64,000 bases of DNA, taken from assembly GCA_022113835.1 (NCBI GenBank), contig JAILWY010000018.1:7541001-7605000 (forward strand), read 5' to 3'. Below the pieces are notes generated by a model, which was not told the origin of the DNA, ran no database searches, and worked only from the letters and a program-made list of their open reading frames with translations. Made by a program: the position numbers and the translations under genes. Each line of letters starts with the position of its first letter. The first letter of the stretch is position 1. This DNA comes from Atopsyche davidsoni. Taxonomy: Eukaryota; Arthropoda; Insecta; Trichoptera; Hydrobiosidae. Positions 52,301-62,274 of this stretch are shown piece by piece.

Positions 52301-55300
52301 GTAAGCAAAATATCGTTTCAAATAATAATATATTTTTTGAATATTGTCACGTTCCAAATACATTTATTTTTTTAGATTTCATGGGGATTGTAATATAAAA
52401 TCAGTAAACGTATAATTATGCTACCTATACGAATATAACAAGTGATTAGGTATTTTACACAATAAATATTTAGTCTTGGTTAAAAAAATGTGATAATCAA
52501 TAATTGAAATTTTCTTAGTACGTCGATCGACTTATTAAATACTTATCAATTTACCTATTTAACGTATTTTATTTATTAGAGTACTGTACTGTACTGCTAG
52601 CAGTGCTACGCTTGCATTTATAAAAGATAGTGGAGTAAGACACGCCGCTCAGTCTCGCGTGTGATTCAGAGCCGCGAGGAGGGGGAGGAGTGGGGGTTCT
52701 CTCAGAACCATTCCTCATCTGTCTTGTCTAGCGCAGCCTCCTTCTGCGCCATTACCTTCATCTCGCGAGGCTTTTTGTTTTTCGTCTGCTTACAATAATA
52801 CTTCTGTAAACTGCGCCCCACTCTGGGATTGCCGACAGGAGTGATTGGCATCTGTTTCTAATCGGCATAAATGTCAGATCGATGATGTTTTTTGGAAATT
52901 GTCGCAATACACAAAATTCTAAATCAACTAAAATAAATCGATTCAAAAAAAATACACTTTCAAATCATAAGTTAACATTCTTTCAGTCTTATTGCTTTAT
53001 GAAATTTAATAACTCATTCAAACACTTATAATCAAAATATATATTCGGACTTATATAATAAATTCACAAATGCATAAAATAACACTACAATCAATTGATA
53101 ATTTAAAATGTTTGTTTTTGTTAGTTATTGGCCTTAAATGATTCCAATTGTTTTGTAACACAATAATACTATTTGTAAAAAAATCTCAAATGCACTGTTG
53201 GATCTAAAATAACAGACACTTGGAAAACAAAGCAGAATAGGAATAAAAAAAACATATTTTACGTAAACTAAAGCTCCCCTAACTCAAAGAGCATTGTATC
53301 AATTCAAGTTGATTCCCAGCTTGACAGCAAAATAAAAAAGAGGTTTTATACGCACGATAAATGCATATTACTCAGAAATTCAATATATTTGAAATGTAGT
53401 CTCAAGCTGCTTTTTTTTGGAGATACTTGTAAATATCTTGTTTTTTGCATACTAAGAAGTATGTTTTATATTGCATAGTTTGTTTTAACATCGGTTAGGA
53501 AGTTAGCCATGATACAGCGCGAAGACCGGAGCGAGCAAGGCGGCTGCTGCCGACAGCTGCGGTCATCGCTCATCGCCGGCCGCTACCGTCTCAGGACTCG
53601 GGAGCTTAGATTATTTTTTTAGGTACGAACTATTATAATTACATCTCAGATCTTTAAACCACATAGCATCTAATTTTTATATATTTATTTCTACGTTATA
53701 CTTCTTATTTTGTAATACATATAAAAAAATAAAAATACTGAAAGCATTACAGACATTCTTTGAAATGAGTTTCACGTTTTAAAGTATTTAAAATCAAAAT
53801 ACATTGATTGGGATGCACTGTTATGTGTAATTTAATAAAAAAACAAAAACTTTTCTTCTTCTTACTTTTGATTATACACGGAAACCAAGGCGTTACAATT
53901 TATATCATTTATGGCATTCGATATGATTCATTAAAAAAAAAATTGACTGTGGCAGATTTCAAAGTGTTTTATTTATAATTATGGAGCCCAATAAGTTGAA
54001 GATTAATATAAATTGACTCTAAGCGGATGATGCTTTTAAATAGTCCTAAAATCTCTTGGTTTTTTTGGCAGGAGCTTAATGGTCTTAATGCGGGGAGTCA
54101 CTTGGCCGCCCCCGCCTCCGCCCCCGACTCGCCCCCGCCCCCGCCCTTGCGCACCGCTGGGCAGGATGCTCGCTTCTTTGGAAAATTGTTTTATGATTCT
54201 TTTGTGCGGCGTTATTAAAGGTTGAAGCCGATAGGGGGAAGAAAGCCCCGCCGCGCATCACCGTTCTTCCGGTTGTTAATTTTAAACCTACACCATTTTC
54301 ATTTAACTTTTAAATACTTTTTAAATTTTTATGTAAGCATAATTTTTAAAAGGTATTCAATACGTGTATAAACAAATACAGTTTATGAAATGACTATAAG
54401 TACACAAATCTATGAGCAAAAGGTAAAATGTAATAGCCATATTATGCTTCCAGCTCTTGCAAAACATTTATCTGCCAAGGTTTTTTTATTAAGCCAATGT
54501 AAGTAATGTATTGTAATTAATCGCAATTTTTGGATTTTGTTTAACTATATGCTATTTTCATAGTTGGCATGAAAATTGTGTGTAAAACAAAGGCAGGTGC
54601 TGGTATATATTTATTTTAATCAAACGTTTGAAATAACAACAAAATTTAAAATTTAAACATGCAGTGGTTTCAGAATCTACCAAAGCTGAGTAGTAGACAT
54701 TCACAGCAAAGTACACATATGAAAAAAGCTGAAAAAAAAAAAAATCACATCCCAGAAAGAAACACGTCGCTTTTCATAAAACCAGATCCTCGCCCGCCGT
54801 GTTTTACGTTTGCTCAAATTGCGGTGAAATTTGCGCAGCGCAAACACTCCGGCGAGAGGCGCCGCGGACCGTGAAGCGCGGCCCGCGGCCCGGCGAGGTC
54901 CCCGGCCAGAGGGGTCCCCGGCCAGAGAGGTCCCCGGCCCGGCCCGCGGCCCCGGCGAGGCCCGCGGCGTCTAATTGCACAGCCGAGAGAATTTGTCTTT
55001 TGATTTATATTGCACATAGCGATAGCTGGGCTTGCGAGCTTTTTAAAACTAAACAGATTCTGCCTGAAACTGCTCTGCGTCGCGACGCGGGGAATTCTCG
55101 CCTCTTGTAGTTTCACGTCTACTTAGTTTTTCGCAAATACTTATCACGTAGGCAAGTATATTTTCAAATGTTTATACTGAATATTATATATAAACTTTTA
55201 GTAGGTATTTTAAAAGCGATCTCAGTTTTGTAACCGTTAACCTTTAAGTTTACGGATTCGTCAATAATTTGTGATCTATTTTTATAATTTGTCGTTCCAC

Positions 55301-58300
55301 AGTTAGAAATCGTTTTATGACTCTTTACTGAAGATTCAAAAATAATTGAGTGAATTGAAAATATTTCATAATACTATAAAATGTACGAATAAATATTTTT
55401 TTACATTTAACGTTTTCCAAATTCATATAATCAAATATGATTAAAAATACTATTAGGCGCACGCGGGAGACGCTTGTTAGATGGCTTTATATTTCAAAGT
55501 GCTAATAGTTGTGAAGCGCTCCCGATATTAATCCTCCGGTGGAACAGCTCGCTTCCCATTGATGACGAGCGGGACCGAGGCGGCCGAGGCACGTGACCAT
55601 AATTCGTCACGGGGAGGCAGTGCATCTGAGAATAACCCGAGTAATCCATTATCTGCTGACCCCTCGCATTCAGTTTCTTGGCTTCGTACCGCCGTAGTTA
55701 CCCTCATCAGTTATAACTGCTCAAACTTGTGATTAATAACACTCACAATTGCTACACGGTAAACGCTTTATCTGCTGGCACAATAAAAAATCCATTACCC
55801 GGCAGACGAATGATTAGCACACCCCCTTCAATCAATTTGCACAGTATATTTATAAAACCTTGTTTACTGTGCAAATTATTTGTTATTTTAATATAACAAT
55901 AAGATATCTGGATAAAAGTAAAAGGTAGTCCTTTGAGTTTAATTTTTTTACTTGCTTTAAATTGAACGGGATGATACCGTGTCAAATGTCTTATCGCCAG
56001 TGGTTCTTAGTACAATCCAGCACGATTAGCATAGAAGAGATCGAACAGCCGGAGGGTCAGCCGAGAGATGTAAACACGCGTGTCCGAGCTGGAGTGGTGC
56101 TGGAGTGGTGCTGCAGTGGCGTCCGCGGCTCGCCCGGCGTATCGATTCGGTGGCACTTTGAAGTTGGGCCGGAGCAGCACACACTCGGGAGGTCGCGGCC
56201 CCACTTTTTATGACAAGTGCCGTGGCGGCGAGGAGGGGCCAGGGGAGGGACGCCGGCCCACGCCGGGAAAAAAGCAAGGAAAAGCTTTTAATTTTCACGC
56301 TGTCCTTTTATGGGAGCGCCGCCCATGACGATGATGATGGCGAATGATGAGAGGGAAGGGATTCGCAGGAGGGACGCGCTGGAAGGGCTCGCCGAAAGAT
56401 ATTATAAACTTATTTGGGGTGTGATCTCTTCTTGGCGGTTAACGCACTGGGGGTGAGAAATGTTTCACTTCATACTTTTGCCGTTCTCTTGGATTCGCAT
56501 ATTTCATCGATTTCTGAAAGCGTGATTATTATATTAATTTCGGCTCCGTAATACGGTTTAACAGGTTTTCCGCTCAATCGTCATCTTGATACCGTTTTTA
56601 CAAAAAAATATTTAGCTCCCAGATAATATCAGCGGTTCATTATATTACATATTAAAAGAAATTTTTACGCTCTTAACGACCTGCTTTATACTTTTCAGCG
56701 TAAAAGATTTTATATCTGACAGTTTTATGCGAGCTTCGAATATACTGCAGCGCAAACGTGTTGAAATAAAAAGGCTCACTAAAACGAATCCCTCACGTTT
56801 AATGCTTTATTTCGCGTGTTTATCATCAGGGAATATGGGTCAAAATATTCAATCGGCCGAGTGGCTAGGGAACCGGTTCCGTGCGGCGCCTTTTTGTTAA
56901 GTAAACGTAAAGGAGCAGGGTTTTCCTGAGCGGAAGTGTTATCTTCAGACATGAAGGCGGGGGTCCAATAGGGTATCACGTCCGGCGGCCGCTTCCGCCA
57001 GCGGGTGTCTGGGGGCGAGGGCGCCGCCGGCGTTCGTGTCTTTAATTGAATTGTAAATTTCAGAACTTTCAAATGATACAGTCTTCAGAGCAATATACAA
57101 TTTAATGTTTCAAAACTAGTATCTCTTTCACTTATGCACTGGACAGTAAATAGACAGCGCTGACCGTGTTACGAGTTGCACGAGCGTTGTGGCTTTCGTG
57201 AAAAATATTAAATATTATTGTAATATGTATTTTTATGGCTTGTATATGTAAATAGTTACTTTTTATTCGCTGTAACGGAGCGTCTGAATAAATTTATCAC
57301 CAATGTAAGATAAAACCGCATTCATATTTATGAGGATTGTCGATATATTCTGTTCGCATTTTTCTACTGTACAAAATGGATGTTCTGCAAAATGTGTTGG
57401 CCATAAACCTTATCATGACTCCCAGCCGGCAGCAAAAAAGTAAAGAAAATCCGCCTAAGATTTCCGGTGGCTGTCTCGGCGTAACACATTATTTCCCGCC
57501 GTCTGTTTACATTTCCGCCCTTCGCTATCCGCCCATCTTATCAGAGGTACGCATCCGCCCATCACGGACGAATCTATTCTTTATGGACAGTTGCGGCGGC
57601 GGCGGTTCGCGTTAAGTATTCTGATGATATTCAAGTCTGGAAAATATCTTATCTACACCATTCTACACCGCGTAGCGGCCCGCGGCTTCCTGTGGAGGTT
57701 TCGGAAATTGTAGAGACCTAATTGTACCCCGAAACATGATAATAACTGACAGCTGAAGCACAAGGGTGGACGTGAAATACGGCAATGAGAAACCCGAGTG
57801 CGTATGAACTTTTTTACTGCCGGATCATTGAAATAACCGTGGAGTTAATACTACGAGGGGATCTCGTTTATTTGTGTTTACTTTTGTAGGGGTCAATTTT
57901 ACGAGATACAATTTAATTTAAATACTTTTAAATTCACATTTGCTTATAAAAACTCATATACATTAATTCTGTATTATTGTGATATATTTTCGAATAGTTA
58001 AAATAGGTTTATTTGTTATTGAGTCGTTCCCAAATAAGTAGCTTCGATTTAGATACATGTTGGCAAACTTTAAGGGGATTACACCAACTCTTGCCAAAGT
58101 GTGATGTCGAGGACAATAATACGCGCAGCTTAACAGTACAGATAATAGGAAGTGCGGATGCCTCCGAATGAAATGTCCTTTTTAAAAAAAACCCATTCAT
58201 TTTCACACAAAATAAGCTCAAGATGTTTCAAACAGTAAAGGACGAAAATATGTTTAGTATATATAATAAATAGGGTTGTACGTGCGTTTTAAATATATAT

Positions 58301-61300
58301 ATTTTACCGAAGTAATTTCACCAAATGTTTACAAAAAGCTGACATAAATAAAACAGTTATATCACAATACGTTTAATATTGAAATCCCAGACTAAATATT
58401 ATTTGCCATGTTGTCATTGTTGGGAGTTAGATCAGGGTGGCTTTACAAGCACTTAGCCCATCAGCGCGGTGTTACTTCCACACAAGGGATGTTATTCGTT
58501 ATTCCCGCCCCCGCGCACCCCTGCCATCGAAGGCTTTAAACGGTCTCGGCGGGAGGCCTGCAGACACAAAGGGTCGTGGTGTCTGCACAGCTTTGTGACT
58601 GATGTCGGAGAACACTTCTATCAATCCAGGAATGGAACGGCGTGAAGGCGGGGAGTGTGATGTCATATACATACTTCTAACGGTTTGTCGGTTCGGGTAG
58701 TCGGAACTTAACATAATTTTTCTCAAAATGTTAATGTAATTTATAATTTTTGAATATGTGCTGTATAGCTAGGTATTTAATTCATTCTGATTACTATATG
58801 ATGGTATTTGATAATATTAAGTGCATACTGCATTATATCAATATTTTATCCTCCATATAGTTTTTAATAATATTTTAAATGTTTTATGGACAGCTTAACT
58901 TCATTCACAAAGAAGTGGAATGTTTGCATTACGTACACACGTATAAGATCAATGAAAATATATCGGACGCGTAGAATATGGGGTACAATAAGAGACGGAA
59001 GACGTTCGCTGCGGCTTCACACCCGACCGGCGGGCATTTCCTGCGTCTCCTCGTGCGAATAACCTGATTATCTCCCACAAAGCTCCCGGCTGTCGGTGCA
59101 GCCGACACCTCAGCGGGGACACCATCCCCGGCATCCTCAGCCTCCGCCACAAAGGCAGGTATGGCGTGTAGCAATCTGCGCGTAGGAGGTGTATATCTAT
59201 TTACCAAGGGTGTATATCTCTTTACTGCTTAGCCGAGCACGCCCGATTTGCGAGTCATAAAAAAGTTAGTGTTTAATTATTTCTTATTTATTATAAAAAT
59301 ATTTGTAAAAAAATTACTTGAAGCAATATTATTGACAAGGATGAATGAGATGACACTGCGTATATAAATAAAGTTCACAAAAAAATATTGCAAACTTTTA
59401 CGTCGACATTTTTAAACTGATCATTTTAAAAGAACAATAGACATATTATGTGCATCGGTGTGATTTTATACACTCTAGTATTAATATATTTGAGGATACA
59501 CGGAAGTGTATTCTGCACTTTTGATATGTAAGGATGCGGCATGTGTTAGTTAATCCATCCGGGATTACGATGCCTCCGAGGGGGGTGTCCTTATTCTTTG
59601 AACAGGGCCGACTATTAAAGCGTGTAATTTTCGGCGCGTTTGCTTGTTTGCGGTTGAGTAGACGTAGAATTCATAATAGGGGCTTGAATTCCGCTTTCTT
59701 CTAAAATTTAAAATATTAAAATACCTCATAACCGTACGAATATTTATTTTTAAAACACATTTTCATCGAAATGATTTAAAATATTTAGAAATTTGGTTGA
59801 AATTATCAGATAAACCTAAACGTATCGGACAAGGATGTTTGTGGTATGCTGCAATTCATTTTGAATTCTCTTTATACAAACGGACTAATTAACGGTAAAA
59901 TTACTTTATATGACTAAATAAGGAAGGAAATGACCGCAATACTGCTATCATAATACAATAAACATTAATTTTTATGTTATCTTGGTAAATTTATTAAGCC
60001 ACTTTGATAAACAACTCGAAAACAATTCTGTGGCGCAAAGAGACATCTGCCGCCAGACGTAGAAGCAGCCAGCTTATTCAAGTCTCAAACCGCGAGCCTC
60101 GCAGTGGCGCGAGCTTTGTGCAGGTGTCGCTAGAGGCAACATTTTTCTTTCACAAAACATTATTAAAAATTATGGCAGACAAACATTTTTAAAAATATAT
60201 TTAACTAAAAAAAATATTGAAATTAAAAATCTGTCTTTTTATTACTTAAAATTTCCGCTTTTCGGAATTTTCGTATCTAGTTTGTTGTTGTATATGTAGC
60301 CTAATTTAAAGACCTGAAACATAATATGCAATGATGGAAGAAAATAAAAAATAAAAATAAATGAGCATAGGTATAAGTATTTCATTTATATTCAAATTCA
60401 TAAGAATCTTAATGAATATAAAATGCAGCTAGACATAATTGCTTGCGCATTTCCAATAGAATATAAAATACGTAACACGCGTGCATACAAGTATAGAAAG
60501 TACATAGTTTGTTTTGTGCATCTCGGTGTGTTTTATCTGTATCGTTTTTTTTTTAAATCTCAATTGAAAGACAGTAAAAAATTCGCTACATTAGTACCGA
60601 AATGTAACGCGAGTATATTTAATTGTTATTATTTTAATTAGTATGATTTCCTTTTCTCTACCTGCGTAATGCCGCTCGTACTGATAGTTATAAATTCGCA
60701 GATGTCCGCTCGCGCTACTAGAATAGAAAGCGCGTGAGGAGATTAGTCGCTGCCTACGCACGCCCACGGCCGCTCTGGAGCGAGTCCAATAGTAATTATT
60801 TTATCATAACACGATTGGCCCAGTGTGATATCACGTCAGTCTGTGATACGCACGTCTGCGAATCAAAAGTCTATACCACGCACGTGATAAGCGCTTTAAA
60901 TAGTTGCTGCATTCGTTTACCACTGCCGCGCAGTCTGGCGATCTGCTCGATTGCTCGACCGAGGGAACTAATGAGTTTTCGACATTTTAAAATCAATAAA
61001 TTGATGAAAAAATATACTTCAACAAAACAACCTACATGCTGGTTTTATGATATCCTTGTACACAGAAAGCCAAATAAAGGGGATGCGAAAATCTCGACAC
61101 AGTCCTGACACAGTACCTGCCTCTTTCACTCGGGACACTATACTTATAAAAGCAAAAGTTGGAAATAAACTCATGTCTAGATTACCTTAACTTAGATTTC
61201 TCCCGCTTGAAGAGATAATACTTAAATGATTTCTAATTAAGCGATAATGCAGCGTATTAGAAATAAATTTTCTTTGTCATTTGATGACATGAGCTTATCA

Positions 61301-62274
61301 GTGAAATCATATACAAATACGTAGATAAAAGATGATCATTTTGGAAATATTTTTAAGTGTAAAATAAAGACGCTTTTCTACTTATTATTAAATATAATAA
61401 AACTATTCAATAATATTTGACTACTATAGTAGAATTTCACCAAATTTCCAAGAGAATCAGTAACTCACTAAAAAGAGTATTTTGCTCATTGATATATATT
61501 GTTGAGTTCAAACGCTTGTTTTATACATGAAATAGTATCTATGTTAAAAAATGGTTTTTAAGTGACAGAGATTATACAATGTGTATGATAATTTATAATA
61601 TTAGTACATGCTCATCGTAAATTTGTTAATGATGTACATAGGTTGGTTTTATTCAGAGTCGTGTATGACACGCGGCGTTGCTCGAGCCATCGAGTTGGCA
61701 GTGCTCATCGGGCATTCGAGGAGGATTACAAGTCACGAGTGATGACTACATACTAATTGGAGATGATTTCTCGCAGGTGATCGCGGGTACGGGCGTCCGC
61801 GGTTGGCTGGACGCTTCGCACGAGCCTTCCAATTGGCTGAAGTTCGTGAGGTCCTCCAATCACAGCCACGAGGTCAACCTGCAGCACTTCCTATTGGCCG
61901 GACAGGTGAGATACCAGAATCTGCGATGATGCTCCGCGCCGCACGTGAGCGCCTCCGCAATTAGCCGCCTCGCACGCGCTCGCTTTCCACGGCTCAGGAG
62001 ATTCATGACCCAGATTGAGAGCCATCACAAAGGAAAATATTTCATTTTATGCAGTGATAACAAAAACCCACATCATAATATACATACGCGACTACTAATT
62101 AGTTATTTATATCGAGGTCTGTGGAGTACAATGTTCCGTTTTATCCGTAGCTATGGTACTGTGTGGCTCGAGACATTCCAGCCGAGACTGAGCTGGTGCT
62201 GGGCCCGCGGGAGCCGTTGCTGCTCCAGGAGCTGTTGCAGGCGCCGCAAGAAGATCGCCTTGACAGAGATGCCG
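40301..62274 (+). CDS. ham: hamlet / PRDM3-PRDM16-type PR-domain transcription factor, 5' half (4 exons, continues off the window)
   Basis: The CDS is join(40301..40328, 45458..45948, 61777..61905, 62151..62274) and is 3'-incomplete: 257 codons plus one base. All three introns are GT-AG and their phases (1, 0, 0) agree; the last donor is phase 1. Residues 1-40 are short and acidic (a GEEEDAE run), about 50-130 form a low-complexity Q/G/A linker, and about 131-240 form a PR domain. Recognisable PR signatures are GVWAR near 141, YGPFAG near 152, YAWE at 170-173, GWLDAS at 182-187, NWLKFVR at 192-198, NL at 207-208 and the block YCVARDIPAETEL at 219-231. These align with the PRDM3/PRDM16 blocks of the form GxW..R, GPY, GWE, DAS, WLKYIR, NL, and Y.V..DI..GEEL. 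In Drosophila, hamlet is a nuclear zinc-finger factor that switches neuronal identity in sensory lineages; vertebrate relatives act in chromatin silencing. The zinc fingers must lie beyond 64000. Subfamily is assigned from PR-domain similarity only. Confidence 0.87.
41195..41425 (+). promoter_or_regulatory. GATA-motif-rich candidate enhancer in ham intron 1
   Basis: Seven GATA/TATC cores occur within about 205 bp (TATC at 41207, 41216, 41238, 41314 and 41397; GATA at 41356 and 41406) in locally GC-rich DNA where such cores should be rare. Several carry the preferred flanks, such as TGATAAG at 41355-41361 and CCTTATC at 41311-41317. An ATTA homeodomain core and a TGCCAA half-site lie nearby. 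Insect GATA factors such as Pannier act in bristle and sensory-field patterning, which fits a ham enhancer, but function is inferred only from motif density and position. Confidence 0.45.
44040..44480 (+). promoter_or_regulatory. Candidate neural/sensory enhancer in ham intron 1 (paired CAGGTG E-boxes, octamer, GATA)
   Basis: This is a dense 440-bp island. It contains two CAGGTG E-boxes 10 bp apart (44332-44337, 44342-44347), about one helical turn. A POU octamer ATTTGCAT lies at 44250-44257, overlapping a short inverted repeat (TGCATT/AATGCA). It also has a CACGTG near 44104-44109, and GATA cores including AGATAAGG near 44305 and TGATAAGG near 44408. The second E-box, GCAGGTG, fits the proneural bHLH consensus. 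Since ham acts downstream of proneural genes in fly sensory lineages, an intronic proneural-responsive enhancer is plausible but unproven. Confidence 0.45.
45458..45948 (+). CDS. ham: ham coding exon 2: acidic N-terminus, Q/G/A-rich linker and start of the PR domain
   Basis: The acceptor is ttgttcgcag and the donor is GAG/gtgagc; the exon is 491 nt and ends in phase 0. It is very GC-rich, with GCG/GCC-dominated codons, unlike the flanking introns. It encodes residues 10-173: an acidic Ser/Glu segment (about 14-35), a basic RRKKAP patch near 46-52, two EAAQC repeats (45610-45639), the QQGQAG repeat block (45721-45810), and from about residue 131 the first PR-domain strand set (ELSVRREGRAGVWARS, then RYGPFAGKW and RYAWE). 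The intron falls right after YAWE, where vertebrate PRDM3 also has its GWE motif. Long open frames on the other strand here come from GC-rich codon bias. Confidence 0.88.
45610..45810 (+). repeat. Coding minisatellites in ham exon 2 (15-bp EAAQC units and 18-bp QQGQAG units)
   Basis: Two perfect 15-bp units occupy 45610-45624 and 45625-45639, followed by a partial third, and encode EAAQC. Further on, an 18-bp unit (CAGCAGGGCCAGGCGGGG) occurs at 45721-45738 and, after a 9-bp variant (CAGACCGGG), three more times in perfect tandem at 45748-45765, 45766-45783 and 45784-45801; a degenerate CAGCCGGGC ends the array. All unit lengths are multiples of three, so length changes keep the frame. The encoded Q/G/A linker lies just before the PR domain and is probably disordered. 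Confidence 0.9.
54107..54150 (+). repeat. C-rich (CCCCCG)-type tract in intron 2
   Basis: Imperfect CCCCCG units on the + strand mean the complementary strand has several G-runs of four or five, compatible with G-quadruplex formation. The tract lies inside a mixed-composition island within otherwise AT-rich intron. Confidence 0.7.
54897..54944 (+). repeat. 16-bp GC-rich minisatellite (about 3 copies)
   Basis: The unit GGTCCCCGGCCAGAGR repeats at 54897-54912 and 54913-54928, with a third, diverging copy from 54929. It lies in a GC-rich island of ham intron 2. Open frames on both strands here are by-products of GC content. Confidence 0.75.
57470..57615 (+). promoter_or_regulatory. Candidate regulatory island with duplicated ATCCGCCCATC
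   Basis: The 11-mer ATCCGCCCATC occurs at 57527-57537 and again at 57553-57563, a 26-bp period; a related TTCCGCCC precedes them at about 57513-57520. A TTATCAG GATA site and a GTTTAC forkhead-like site are interleaved. Position in ham intron 2 suggests a cis-regulatory role; the binding factor is unknown. Confidence 0.3.
61777..61905 (+). CDS. ham: ham coding exon 3: central PR domain
   Basis: The acceptor is ttctcgcag and the donor is CAG/gtgaga; the exon is exactly 129 nt (43 codons, phase 0 at both ends). It encodes residues 174-216, with GWLDAS followed by NWLKFVRSS and then a VNLQHFLLAGQ stretch. These correspond to the PRDM3/16 segment of the form C.DAS....WLKYIR......NL....I. This is the strongest single family signature in the window. 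The exon is symmetric, so skipping it would keep the reading frame but destroy the PR fold. Confidence 0.93.
61906..62150 (+). other. ham intron 3 (245 bp)
   Basis: A short GT-AG intron (gtgaga to ccgtag) separates two PR-domain exons, in strong contrast to the 5.1-kb and 15.8-kb introns upstream. It begins with a GC-rich stretch (about 61930-62000) and then becomes AT-rich. No other feature is seen. Confidence 0.85.
62151..62274 (+). CDS. ham: ham coding exon 4: C-terminal PR domain
   Basis: The acceptor is ttatccgtag and the donor is GCCG/gtgagt; the exon is 124 nt, entering in phase 0 and leaving in phase 1. It encodes residues 217-257. The block LWYCVARDIPAETELVLG matches the closing PR strand of PRDM3/16 (Y.V..DI..GEELL). 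The family GEEL is ETEL here, so the Gly-Glu pair is Glu-Thr while the final Glu-Leu is kept. A Leu- and Glu-rich tail (PLLLQELLQAPQED) follows, where vertebrate proteins run into the first C2H2 finger. Confidence 0.9.

Larger units (their letters stand above)
45949..61776 (+). other. ham intron 2 (15.8 kb), AT-rich with numerous mixed-composition islands
   Basis: The intron runs from gtgagc to ctcgcag. Islands that stand out from the AT-rich background lie at about 46490-46570, 46930-47200, 47510-47640, 48030-48260, 48440-48960, 49540-50100, 50520-50700, 50990-51240, 51940-52120, 52640-52870, 53520-53640, 54040-54280, 54780-55110, 55450-55830, 55980-56480, 56780-57060, 57400-57860, 58400-58700, 58980-59240, 59530-59700, 60010-60150 and 60650-61120. 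I recognise no nested gene. POU octamers occur at 46299-46306 and 50873-50880. A perfect 10-bp palindrome GTGATATCAC sits at 60825-60834, with a CACGTG about 50 bp downstream, in the last island before exon 3. Confidence 0.6.
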
